Part shown: piece after piece, positions 39,393 to 50,651 of the stretch
Numbering within the stretch: position 1 is the first letter of the stretch
How the letters are laid out: every line of letters begins with the position of its first letter
Origin: Liolophura sinensis
Taxonomy: Eukaryota > Mollusca > Polyplacophora > Chitonida > Chitonidae
Length of the DNA: 64,000 nt
Direction of reading: 5' to 3'
NCBI RefSeq assembly: GCF_032854445.1
Contig: NC_088295.1
Location: forward strand, 66,385,249 to 66,449,248
The notes under the pieces: generated by a model
Database searches by the model: none
The model's input: only the letters and a program-made list of their open reading frames with translations
What the model was told of the DNA's origin: nothing
Position numbers and translations under genes: made by a program

Positions 39393-41703
39393 TAAAGATT
39401 TCCGGTTCCATGGTGCCATTTATGACTCAAATCACACTTTTTCAATTCACCTTTTGAGATAATATCTGCGCCCCGAATAGGGTTTGAATTGTTAGTTAAG
39501 TTAACAAAAATCCCTTTCTGGAATCGATCCGATTCAGCTTAACCAAAGCTACCAGCGTTTTATCTCAGTTTTCAATCTTGACTCCACAAAAATTCAGCTC
39601 GATGGAACTCCAGATTTGCTGCAAACAGGGGCACGATGACCCCGCGCGCTTGAATCAAATGCAGGTTTTGAGTTCGGCGTTCGGCTCTCCAGTTTCATAG
39701 ATCATTTTGATGATTAAGTGGCCTAACTGAATTATTTCCTCACGCCACTTCAATCTAAGAAAACTAGCATCCATCCTGGATGTGACGTGTTGCAGTCAAC
39801 GGTAAATGAGGTGGCAAAGATGAGCTGAAGAGGTCGTTTGCGGCACAGATTAAACAACAGAGCACGTGGCTGATCTGCGTTAAGTGGCACTCGGCAGGGT
39901 GCTTCTCTTCTGCCGCTCTTCTTTACTGGTAGATAGCTTTCAGTCGTAATGATCGTGTACCGTCACGGTCTATTCATAATTGCACAGACCTTTTGCTAAT
40001 TAAATTAAGTGTATATGAATGTTCCTTACTTATATTTAGTATGGCTAGACTTTTGATAGAATGCGTGTACTACCATGTAGCTCGCATTGTCTCAAGAGGT
40101 ACAGCGTGCTTTATACTGGAAATCCAGTTGATCTTAAATCGGCAAGAATTAAGTAGGTATTGACATGTAATAGCTAGGTTATACCCGGCATATATAAACA
40201 AGCACTGGTCATGGTATGCGCAGTATACATAGTCTATTTGTGGAACAATGTTTTAATGCTATCGGTCAAAGTATAGTGCAACAGGCCTTGAAGTAAGACA
40301 TACATGCGTAGTAAACGGTTATTTGGAAATTTTATTTTCTTATAGTTGAGAAATAAACATTACAAAGGTTAACTGCTAAAGTTATGTACATGTTCTTTTA
40401 TGTGTTTTCTTTCATAAAACACGTATGACTGAGCTGCGCAAAGCCAACAATCCTCCTGGAGTAGTACATGGGTAAAGTACGGTATATTCTTTACCATATA
40501 TGTTGTGACGATACAGTACGATTTCATCAGAGCAGTGCTAACTAAAGCTTTGAGCATTCTTCCTATCCATATGAAGGACGGGATGTCTGTACGCGACATG
40601 CATGTTAGCATTCCCACACCTGTTACTGCTATTAGCAAACAATATGAATTAATTACCGTCAGAAGTGGAACAGCGCTTGAGGAGAAACGCATAACGAGGA
40701 TATTCCGTGCTGCGATTGACCACTAACAATGTGATCTGCGTGTACAAGCATCTATATGTGCAAACCCTTTCAGGCACTTGATTTTTATATTTGCAGCGTC
40801 CCAAATTACTCACGAGAATGCTACGAGCCATAAAAAGCTGATAAACACGGATGTGAAACGAAAAATGTGTCCTCTGGAAATAAAAATATATATAGGCTTA
40901 TATGTGTCCCTATTAATTAACACGGAGCTACCAAATCGAGATTACTGTTGACTACTCAGGTTCGAACAGTTTACCGTTATGACTACATGTATGACTTGAC
41001 CCCAAGTGCTCAGACTGGACCGGATTGAAACAGTGCATATTCCATGTTGTATCACACGAAATAAATGGAATAAGTTCACACCCCCCCTATAATTAATACC
41101 AGAAATCAATGCAATGTACCATTTATATCGAACCCAAGCCTCTCTGGAACTGTCCAGGGACACGTTACTTGCTTATGCGTTTGTGATAAACTACTTAGCT
41201 AGGAGACAGCTGATTCTTTATATGATCAACTAAAGTAAGCAAAATTAAAAAAAAATAATAATATAACCTGTCAACACGACGGCCTCAAGAAACTTTTTCT
41301 ACCCATAATGCAAGTTCGTGCAGGCCATCTATATAGTGTCATTATGTCTGAGGTATTTCCAAACTTTAACCTTTACCTTTGCACTGGTCAAAATCATGAG
41401 TTTGAGCACTGTGTCTCCTTCAATGAATACACCTTGATTAGGCATCGACGTGTATAGCAACGGATAAAGAACGTGACTTGCGTCAGACGGTGTAGGAAAT
41501 TAGTTATCCAGTTAGAGTGTGAATCAATGCAGCGCAACACCAAAAGATGCAATGCGCTCTCATTTGAGTCGAGACGCGTTAGTTACAAAGCCTTCCAAAG
41601 CTGTCTACAGAGCAAAGGGAATGTTGTCTGGGTGTAAAATATTTTGACTTCGCTCGCCACATCACTTCAGCCTCGACACAAATAAGGTCTAATGCAATTA
41701 CAG
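39393..41703. other. No gene supported
   Basis: The minus-strand 107-codon ORF at 40369-40692 and its plus-strand shadow have no family features. A GC-richer block lies at 39590-39930. Confidence 0.5.
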
Positions 41704-41904
41704 GTATTATGTGGATAATGTCAGTTTCTATTTCTGCCCAATCGTTTCTCAAGGGTATCAAAAGCCAAAATTACCCCTACTGTATCCAAGCGTTCAATTG
41801 TGCAACGTATCGGGTAGCATTCCCTCGACTGTGTATATATTACGCGTCATCACCGCATGTCTTGATCTGGTTAATCTCACGGTGTTTTTGTCGGTATTGC
41901 GGAG
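41704..41904 (+). CDS. Candidate internal exon with one hydrophobic segment
   Basis: AATTACAG ends at 41703 and GGAG|GTAAGT begins at 41905, giving a 201-base exon-like unit open in one frame and divisible by three. It reads YYVDNVSFYFCPIV and later VYILRVITACLDLVNLTVFL followed by SVLRR. The hydrophobic stretch with an internal Asp and flanking Arg recalls a receptor TM segment, but there is only one and no family signature. No neighbouring exon could be tied to it. It may be chance. Confidence 0.22.
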
Positions 41905-43022
41905 GTAAGTTTCGCCTCACTGTGCACATGAACCGCGCACTTATATATAAAATCTTCAAGGTATTTTATACCGTTAGTTAATTCCACGTAAATTCTCGTT
42001 TTCCTATCTGTGGCCACAGTTTATTTCTTTTGGGTCACGTTCTCGTGTGTTTATTGCGGGATTCTAAGCTGTTCCCAATTTCCGATGGCAAACAACCTTC
42101 TGAAATCTCCACTTAGCTTAATCGCTTGTTTTTTAACCACTTAGCCCGTCAGCTGACCTAGGTCGAACTCCGCCGATAAGCCGAAACTCAGTTGCTGGTA
42201 GCCGCTCTTGGAAGAAAGGATAACTGTTAGATGTATTGATCTTGTTTGTGAGAAGTGAGATCAAATGGTTGACGCTAATATCACTGTATGCTACATCAAC
42301 CTGCGCCAGCTGTCTCTTGGTCCGATGATGACTGCCGAGTTATCCCACATAACCCGATCCCAGATAATCAAGCAGTCACGAATAGCCTTCACATAATAGA
42401 CACGAAAGTTTGCTCAGACCTCTGCGAGGAAGATCAACCACTGTTGCCACGCTTTCACATCAGAGGCGGTCGCGCGAAGTGACCGACGCAGACCATACAT
42501 GGTGAGAGCCTACACGTATTTTTACCATGGTTACAGGTGAGCTTGGTTGAGTAAAAACAGATAGATTTTATTCTATATATATAAGCCAAATTGAGATTCC
42601 GTGTGCCCATATGACACATAGGATGAAGGTCAAGTAACGATAGGTTTGCCTATGTTACAGCACCGATAGACTCGACATACAATTCAGCAAATGTTTCTAC
42701 TGACGGGCTGAAACTTTACATGTACTTCAATGTTCAGTATCTCTCTCACAATATCTCTTGGCTGTTGCCAGCCTTTATTGTTGTAACATATGCACACAGC
42801 GTCATGTTCGTTTGTTTGTCTACCGTATGACCCGTTCTACGCATGCGCATTCACAGGAAATGTTCTTTGACTTTCTGATATTTTAACGTAAACGTTTATT
42901 ATCAACTTGACATAACATCGCAATAAACATATAATACACCAATGAAGGCCAAGGCGGGCAACCTTAGAAGTAACTACATCTAAAATTCGCGGTAATCCGC
43001 AAATACTCGTCAGTTAAACTGT
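41905..43022. other. No gene supported
   Basis: Follows the candidate exon; no partner exon found. Short ORFs only. Confidence 0.45.
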
Positions 43023-43036
43023 ACATAGAGATATAT

Positions 43037-43403
43037 ACCGTCCCGGATAGCACAGTTGGTAGAGCGTCCGCTTCGGGATCCGTAGATCCAGGGTCAATCC
43101 TTGATCGAGTCACACCTAAGACTTTAAAAGAGGAAGTTGTAACTTCCTCGCTTGGCGTTCAGCATGAAGGGGGTAGTGCAACGACTGGTTGACCCGTATC
43201 AGTATAATGGCTCCGGCGTGGCGGCTTACTTGCCTTCGGTAAGTCGTCTCAGTGAAGCAGCACTAAATAAAAGAGCGGTGGAAATCCGTCCTGCAACAAG
43301 GAGGCACATTACACGTACATGCACCCTTATGATTCCTTCGTCGTCATATGACTGAAAAATTGTTGAGTACGACGTTTAACCCCAAGCACTCACTCACTCA
43401 CTC
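43037..43403 (+). mobile_element. SINE family B, full length, with 14-bp target duplication
   Basis: The tRNA-like head begins CCCGGATAGCACAGTTGG and TAGAGCGTCCGCTTCGGG; the folded anticodon loop would read CGG (Pro-type). A 300-base body follows, then GAAAAATTGTTGAGTACGAC and a CACTCACTCACTCACTC end. It is flanked on both sides by ACATAGAGATATAT (43023-43036 and 43404-43417). Intact target duplications and head make it a fairly young copy. It is not a functional tRNA gene. Confidence 0.9.
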
Positions 43404-44033
43404 ACATAGAGATATATCATATGTGGCACAATTACTACTATCAGGTCCGGACGCCTTACTATTTAATTTCTTTGGTAGAAGAAGTCGCGTACCAGATCAT
43501 TGTCACCCATGCTACGATGATGTATGCGTGCAACTAAATTTGATATTATCCATCATCACCTTTGAAATGGTGATTTAGTCTAGCGTTCACGTCTATCAGG
43601 TACAAAAAAGTATTTTTGGTTTCGAGTAGACTTCTAATGTTCAGACAAGTGGTAGGTCGAAGAGTAAATTAACTTTGAGCTCAAAGCACCAATCTACTAC
43701 TACTTTTCTGTTCACAATTTCTCAGGAGGAGAAAATATGATTTTAAAAAAAATGTTGTGTGGACGCTACAACAGTTCTGCCCACATCAGATGTCTACATT
43801 TGGTGTGTTTTTCTTTTAACACCAAAAAAGTCACTAGAAACGATGACATAAAACCATGCTTCGCATGTTTTTAGATGATGACTAAAGCAGTGTGGGAGAA
43901 ACAATGACTTTTTGGTGCAGGGTGCCTGCTTGATCACTTTCTTTTACTCAGTCATGTGCACGTACAGTACTGGGTGCTTGCTCCCCACATGTGGTTAACT
44001 TAGTTTATGGTGCAGCGTTTCTGGCAATATTTT

Positions 44034-44307
44034 ATACGATACATTCAAAAAATTAATCAGTTAAATGTTACAGTCGTCTGAGTGATGCTGGAATATATAT
44101 CCTGTTATTATAACAAAATATTGTGTTATATTCAGCATAATATCCTGTTAGTTTAATAGAATGGTTATCATGAATTTATGGAATATGTGTGTTATAGTTA
44201 ACAGAATAATCTGCTGCAATAACAGAATTAATTCCAGCATCACTTAGATAACAGACTTTCTGTTAAATTTAACTGATTAATTTTTTGAATATATCACTGT
44301 ATCGTAT
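44034..44307. mobile_element. MITE-like element with long terminal inverted repeats
   Basis: The left end ATACGATAC and right end GTATCGTAT are exact inverses. Inward, CAAAAAATTAATCAGTTAAA and GAGTGATGCTGGAAT on the left are matched in inverted order by ATTCCAGCATCACTT and TTTAACTGATTAATTTTTTG on the right, with short gaps. The 274-bp AT-rich interior has repeated TAACAG motifs and no ORF. It is a non-autonomous DNA transposon or an imperfect foldback. Flanking TT may be part of a short target duplication. Confidence 0.8.
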
Positions 44308-45179
44308 TCAGAAATTAGTTACACTTGCCTTTAGAAACACTTAAATGTTTCTCAAGCTTTAGCATCTTGAATTTCAGTTATCAGTGTAAATCACGGGGTA
44401 AAAGCTACTCTTACGGCCTAGCTGGTACTGTCAAGATCAATGCAGCATCAGTTTAACGGCATTCTGTGCTTACTAGAAATGAGGTATTTGATTACCTTTT
44501 AGGTGATGTGCGCAAGGCACTGATGTGTTTCACTTTGGATGAATTAGTACCTCTGTAAAGTGCACGGTTCTTGTTCAAATTCAATCAATTTCTTCACCTA
44601 CCATTCTCTACTAGTTGTACCGATATTCAGAACCAGCAGGTGATTGCATCCTTTTATTACTTGGCTATTTGTTTTGAACAAATGAGTGATTAGGGATATT
44701 TTGGGAATGTATGGAATGCATTCAAAGGGTAATCAACATTTTGTTCTCTTTCGGTCATCAGTGTATTGTACTCCTTTCGGTAATCAGCATATCCTTACGG
44801 AGATTTATTTAAGGCAGACCATTGCAACAAATAAACTGATTTCTCTAAGTGGGCATTCAGTTTCTATATACAGTTAACTTTGGCTACATTTGCTTATATA
44901 TAAATAGGAACTTTTATAGAAAGTTGCATTTTTATAATGAAGTTACTAATGCCTCTCAATGTATCCGTATAACTAGTGCGGGATTTAATGCTTTGCTGCG
45001 TAGTAAAATAAGTACCTTGACAGGTCACTCGTTTGTATATATGCGGAAGACAGTTTTGTGTGATTTACATGTATGTCTGAAGAACATCTAAAGACATCAT
45101 CGAAGCAAGACACGTGTTGAAATACGAAGAAGAGGCAATGGTTCGAAAAACTGTTCAGTGACCAGCAGTCTCCGAGTAA
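44308..45179. other. No gene supported
   Basis: Between the MITE-like element and the GPCR upstream block; short ORFs without motif. Confidence 0.5.
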
Positions 45180-45560
45180 CTAATGAGTGAATCGATATAT
45201 AGCGATTACCGGGCGGAAGTGCTGGCTGGGCGAGAAAGTCTTCAACTACCCTGGCTTCTGTCCGACTTGCGACCCGTCAACCGTCACACGGCCAGCCAGA
45301 CCCTTTAATGACACATTTGGGTAGGCGTACCAACAGCTCTTTCTCAATTAACAACTCGCCCACAAAATCCTCTTGGTAAGCACTTACCGAAGGCACCTTG
45401 CAAAATGCACTCTATAATCCGGGGCTTAATCCATTTTAGGCGACCTTCATTCAAGGCCACAAAGCATTGATCGGGTCGTGAGCCCCCTTTGCGAGCGGAT
45501 CGGAATCAAACAGCATGAACCTCTCATGAAAATCACCCCAGCTCCTTCATCTTTCCGTGA
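45180..45560. other. GC-richer non-coding block upstream of the GPCR gene
   Basis: This stretch is visibly richer in G+C than its AT-rich surroundings, lacks repeats I recognise and has no long ORF. It lies 1.0-1.4 kb upstream of the GPCR start. A promoter-proximal control region or upstream untranslated exon would fit, but nothing proves it. Confidence 0.2.
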
Positions 45561-45878
45561 AGCAAACTATTTTTTAGGTTGTTACGAAGACATTTGTGGA
45601 AATCAGAAAGAAAGACAAAATTAGCACATTAAAACACAACCATAAAGATAAAAACAATATGTTGTTGAGTTTTATTCAGAGAATCTGACTTTTATCGCTT
45701 TATGTGTTGTTTGGAATGAAGTGTCCCCCATTCATTAGCTGCCTACATGAAGTTGACTATATTTGCTTTTTGAGTTTTAACATAAGATGACAAATTGAGC
45801 ACCGTTACTTTATTGTGATATATTAGTCCATACATGTCCATAAGGTGTTTTATATTTTCAATCTGACCATATCCCTCG

Positions 45879-45886
45879 TGACGTCA
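45879..45886. promoter_or_regulatory. Palindromic CRE octamer upstream of the GPCR gene
   Basis: TGACGTCA, the full cAMP-response element, lies about 720 bases before the GPCR start codon and 230 bases before the putative UTR acceptor. Binding by CREB/ATF factors is known for this octamer; its use here is inference. Seven other copies were found in the window, so its position alone is weak evidence. Confidence 0.3.
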
Positions 45887-46040
45887 TCACGACGACAGTT
45901 ATTCACTCAGAAACTCGCCTTTTGTGACCACAGTAAAGAAGTCCATTTAGGGCAAAAATAATACGTATCCATTGTGCTGGTTTTAATTTTCATCAGGTAA
46001 TGTGGTTTCGTTATTCTAAAAATTTATAAACTTATGTTCT

Positions 46041-46059
46041 TTGTGTGTGTGTGTGTGTT
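46041..46059 (+). repeat. Short (GT)n run
   Basis: Eight to nine GT units, 60 bases before the putative 5' UTR acceptor. Confidence 0.85.
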
Positions 46060-46113
46060 TTCTGGTTTTCTTTCTACGTGAAAATAAAAAAAATTCTTTT
46101 CTTTTGGTTTTAG

Positions 46114-46603
46114 AATTGACGAATCTCTTGTCATCATTGAAGAATTCTAGACAGGAAGAAGTTGCATAAGGATGTCAGTTCTCGGAAATTGACTTTGTCC
46201 AGTTCTTTGTTGGTGATGGTCCAAGACCACCTAGGGAAATGATTTGCAAACTTTCTCATGGCCTTCCACACGGCACAGTGACGGGATAGAGACGTAGAAG
46301 AGCGAGAACGTTGTGAAGATGTGAGGTTTGAAATCATATGGGACACCGCATCGCTTTCTTGAACGATAGGAATAAACTCCAACAGTCTACAAGCCGAAAT
46401 ATTGATACCTTGTTGTGAATTGAGATGCGCTGAAACTGCGTAAGAATGGTCTGTATTTGATACAAATCCCTCCGCCCGGAGAAATCTTGCTTCACGTACA
46501 ACTGCTGGGTCTTTTACTACCAGGGATAACACAATCGATTCGAACCGACAGCCTGCCACACGGGCTGGGAAATTGTGCATCAACAGAGTTTTAGGGAAGC
46601 ACC
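46114..46603 (+). other. NMUR-like: Probable 5' UTR of the GPCR gene
   Basis: A strong polypyrimidine tract plus AG (TTCTTTTCTTTTGGTTTTAG) ends at 46113, so a 5' UTR exon may begin at 46114 and run into the start codon, implying one or more non-coding upstream exons. The region has no in-frame upstream start close to the ATG. The opposite strand happens to be open for 162 codons here. The transcription start cannot be placed. Confidence 0.35.
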
Positions 46604-46886
46604 ATGGATCTGAACAGGACATGCGGGAATTTCAGCTGTAATGGCACGGAAAACAACTCCCAGTTTGTGGATATAGAAAAGTTGTTAAGTGATTCACTGG
46701 GTGAACGACGAAGGGATTTACCATCGGCTGTGGTTTTGACAGTTGTGTACAGTTTGGTTTTTATAACAGGAACTATTGGGAATGTCTGTACCTGTGTTGT
46801 CATTGCCAAGAATTCTTATATGCACACAACCACCAACTACTACCTCTTTAGTCTGGCCGTCTCGGATCTTCTTATGATCTTATCTT
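46604..46886 (+). CDS. NMUR-like: GPCR exon 1: N-terminus, TM1, start of TM2
   Basis: The ATG at 46604 sits in a strong context (CACCATGG) and has an in-frame TAG 12 bases upstream at 46592-46594, so this is the first possible start. The exon encodes residues 1-94 plus the first base of codon 95. Sequons lie at Asn4, Asn9, Asn13 and Asn17. TM1 includes LVFITGTIGNVCTCVVIA and TM2 starts with YYLFSLAVSDLLMILS. The donor is TCTT|GTAAGT at 46887, a near-perfect consensus. Confidence 0.9.
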
Positions 46887-49800
46887 GTAAGTATTACTTC
46901 TTTCTGATAAAATATATATGATTCCAGTATAGAAAAAAACCCCCAAAAAACAGGTAAGAATGAAATCCGGTCTGTTGTCAATTTACCTCAGTTATGGTTT
47001 TATTTCAGCTGTTCATATATATACAACATGGCCCGCACTTCCTCCCTCTCCCAGCCCCGGTACCTTGGCCCAAAACTTATGGTTACACGAATAGGATAAA
47101 TGAAACCTTGAATCAGAACGTTTACTAAATAATTTAAAGCTTTCAGAAGCACATTGTAATATTTATCTTAATTTTTCAGTGACAGATTTGAACTCTTAAA
47201 GTGCACTACAAAAATTCAGTAGAGAAGTTTAGACGTGGTATGGCTGCGGAGTCTTAACATAGCTAAACATTTTATTGTCATTTGAAAAACACATCTAGTG
47301 TAAGACTTTTTTTCTGTAAATATTTAAACGATACAGACCTAAGCGCTGCTAGTGTTGTTAGTCACAGTGCTCGGTGTTGTCATTTATTCGGCCGCCTGTT
47401 TGAGACCAATTTCGAAAATTCAGCTCAAGACAAAAAATATTCATGACGTATATATGCACTAATCATTTTCAAACCGAGAAAGATGGCCATGAATTTTCAG
47501 AGGAGTGTTTTTTTTATATGTTATTATCGTTGGCAAATTAAACAGGTTTGCACTGATTTTCAGTCTAATTTTTATCACTTGTGCTTGTTTAAGATTTACA
47601 GCGTACGTGTTTTAAAGTAGACGGATCAGTCCTTTATGTTTATTGACTGAAGCTAGCGTTTTATACTGTTGTGTCCTCATCACATCACATACTGAATATC
47701 CTCAAATCACATTCCTCTGGGTGAGTGAGAGAGTGAGTGCTTAGAGTTTACGCCGTACTTCACAATTTTTCAGTTGTGTAACGATGAAGGAGTCCTTATA
47801 GTGCATGTACATGTAATGTGCCTCCTTGATGCAGGATGGATTTTCACCGCTCTTTTATCTAGTGCTGCTTCACTGAGACGACTTACCGAAGGCAAGTAAG
47901 CCGCCCCACCCGAGTCATTACTTAGCCATTGGCACCGGTCCATTCCACAGACCGTAGCCTATAGGAGATGTTATATTACAAGTACATATAAATGTTACTT
48001 GTACGCTAGTTTGCGATCAGACTTTATAGAAATGAAATGGGTGTGTACTACATGTATAAAGTATGCTGTACTAAGAGTTATGTCAATCTTATAAAATACT
48101 GACTGATAGAAATGAAATCAAGTGCTTCGTGGGCAAAAATATTAATTATACCATTTGATTACTTGGTATACATGATAACACGACTAACAGACAACAAAAA
48201 TGCTTGGTATTTTGCAATCACCAAGTCTGCCATAATGAACAGTACACATTTACCTTAAGACAGACGCACGTTCTTTATGACGATGGTTAGTCAATCGTTC
48301 CGTATGCAGAGGAACGGCACAGACGACTAATGGTATTAAACAGTATGTGACTGCGACTTAATACTGGACAGGCTTCCAGAAGTATAGTTATTATGGCAAT
48401 CAAGCTTTAGGGTGATTTTTACATAGAGCCCCAAAATGAAATATGTTTTAATATGCCTGCAATCCATGGGGGAAAGGCGCTATGGACGTTTCTGAGATAA
48501 CGAAGCCCGTATCTCTACCGACGACTAGTTCCGTGCCTAATGTCCGATCCAGTCAGCAGTGTCTTTGGTTTCGTGTGAGCTAATCGGACCAAGAGAATTG
48601 TCTATGTTCTTAGAGGATACACCACCTTGTTACCTCTAATGAGGATGTCTCTCAAGGCTTTGTTCTGGACCCTCCGTGTCATTTCGTGACGGAACAACCT
48701 ATGCGACGCCCTGTACAAACTGCTGTGGGATTATATCGGCCGGCAAAGAAGCCTAATTATTAATGGACCGTCAGTCTCACGTCGCTTACCCAGCTAACTG
48801 ACGGAGTCTTTGATTTTCCTGAAAGCTTCGTATCCAACATCCCGTTAAAAGGGGATTCGTCGCTGGTAATCTAATTTATTATTTAAAATATAAACTTTTT
48901 AGGAATAATATAGCTGGACATTAATTTTATCACCGTGACGGTTATGAAAGCTGTTCAAAAGGTTGACGATGTTTTGGCCATTTCCACACCTTCAAACTAA
49001 TCTCTTTTCTTTGGCAGTGGAAAACGCTGGGGAAAGCTTGACGAAATTAAGTTATTCTTCTATATTACCAGATATCGACATTCCTTGAATGCAAAGCACA
49101 TATGTCTTACTTTACTAGGTACGTTTCGTTTAGGCATATTGAAATTCTAACTTCGAAATAGAGGATGTGGAGTAGTCATACAACAGCACCAAACTGGAAC
49201 TTGGTAGCTTGAGGACGTTTCATGTTAATCCTCTAAAAATGTGTCAATGCATCTGGCCATCACACACCCATGGTGGATAACAACACAGAAAGAGCATAAC
49301 GATTGTTAATACATGCATATACTAATTCAGACAGCAGAAAATATTCTGTAGCCAAGAAAGTAAAGCAGTTGTCACCATTGGCCTTCCTGAGTAACGAGGG
49401 CGTTATCTGACGACATCGTGACAACTTATCACAGATTGTCATATATTAAGCACAACGTTTTTTCCTTCGTGACAACATGGTGACACGTGAGCGTGTGGTG
49501 ATCGATTGACAGACGCCGCATGGAGCATCTATTTAAGTTTTACGACAAGTTGTAGTCGTGATTTAGTCTATCATCTGTATTGCGACCAACATACATGCAA
49601 AATTTAAGCGTGAGCCGCAATAATATTCATGTGCGTCTATTAAAGATATTAATATTTAATTATAAAACGTTACGGCCAGTTCTCGATGGGCTGTTTGCAC
49701 AGGTCTTCCTTCGTTTAAAATCACTGGTCTCCCACCAATTTAACAAACAAGTCTGTACGTCACTTGTATGCTTTATTTATTTATTTATTTGATTTGTGTT

Positions 49801-50614
49801 TTACGCCGCACTCAAGAATATTTCACTTATACGACGGCGGCCAACATTATGGTGGGAGGAAACCGGGCAGAGCCCGGAGGAAACCCACCACCATCCGCAG
49901 CTTGCTGAAAGGCCTTCCCAATTAAGGCTGCACTTGTATGAAGAATCGTCAGTACGCTGGGCCCCGGGATCACGAACTAATCTTAGGCTTAAGTCAAAAT
50001 TTGAAAACAATTTAAAACTCTGATTTCTGATCTAATAAGATCGGAAATTGCTTGATAACGTAAATTCTGGGTATATGTAAGTTATTGTACAACGAACTTC
50101 AGCTGAAATAACCGAAAGAAGCATACCCAATTTATTGATTAAAGTTTTGACTTAAGATCGCTTCGTGTTCATTATTGTTTTCTCCACATATTAAACTAAA
50201 CGTCATGTTATAGGTGCAAAGAAAAACTCTTCATTACTGAACATTGTTCAACAAAATTCAAATAAATAAATATATTTGCATTGATTTACAATATTTCAAG
50301 ACATCAGCATTTTAGTGTAGCATCTGTGACCGTTTGCGAGGTACTGGCGCACTTTCCCGCGTTTTGACTTTCATGTATATATGCACACCATTTTCGGGGA
50401 AGACAAACGGCCTTAAACGAACGTTAATGTATGCAAATGCTGGCACGAGCTTGGACTTCTTATTGACACCAACATCCCATGAACGTAGAGATCGGAGATA
50501 TTCACTAGTTCCCTGTTCAGTGTCGGGTTTGAACCCCGACTTATTGTGTACCACCGAATAAAATACAAGCGACTTTAACGTTCGGTCACTATCCGCTTCC
50601 TTCAAATAAATATA

Positions 50615-50651
<37 letters not shown>

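Noticed and set aside
39074-39445. Overlapping ORFs on both strands
   Set aside because: They arise from a SINE A copy; similar translations recur at 21442-21727, 49796-50023 and 53914-54156.
43040-43115. tRNA-Pro(CGG)-like sequence
   Set aside because: Head of SINE B: it is flanked by the SINE body and target duplications, and the acceptor stem and T arm are not intact enough for a tRNA gene. The same holds for 27870-27941 and 37628-37695.
46134-46622. 162-codon minus-strand ORF opposite the GPCR 5' region
   Set aside because: It overlaps the start of exon 1 on the other strand. ORFs of this size are expected a few times by chance in 64 kb on six frames, and the translation shows no domain, signal peptide or splice support.
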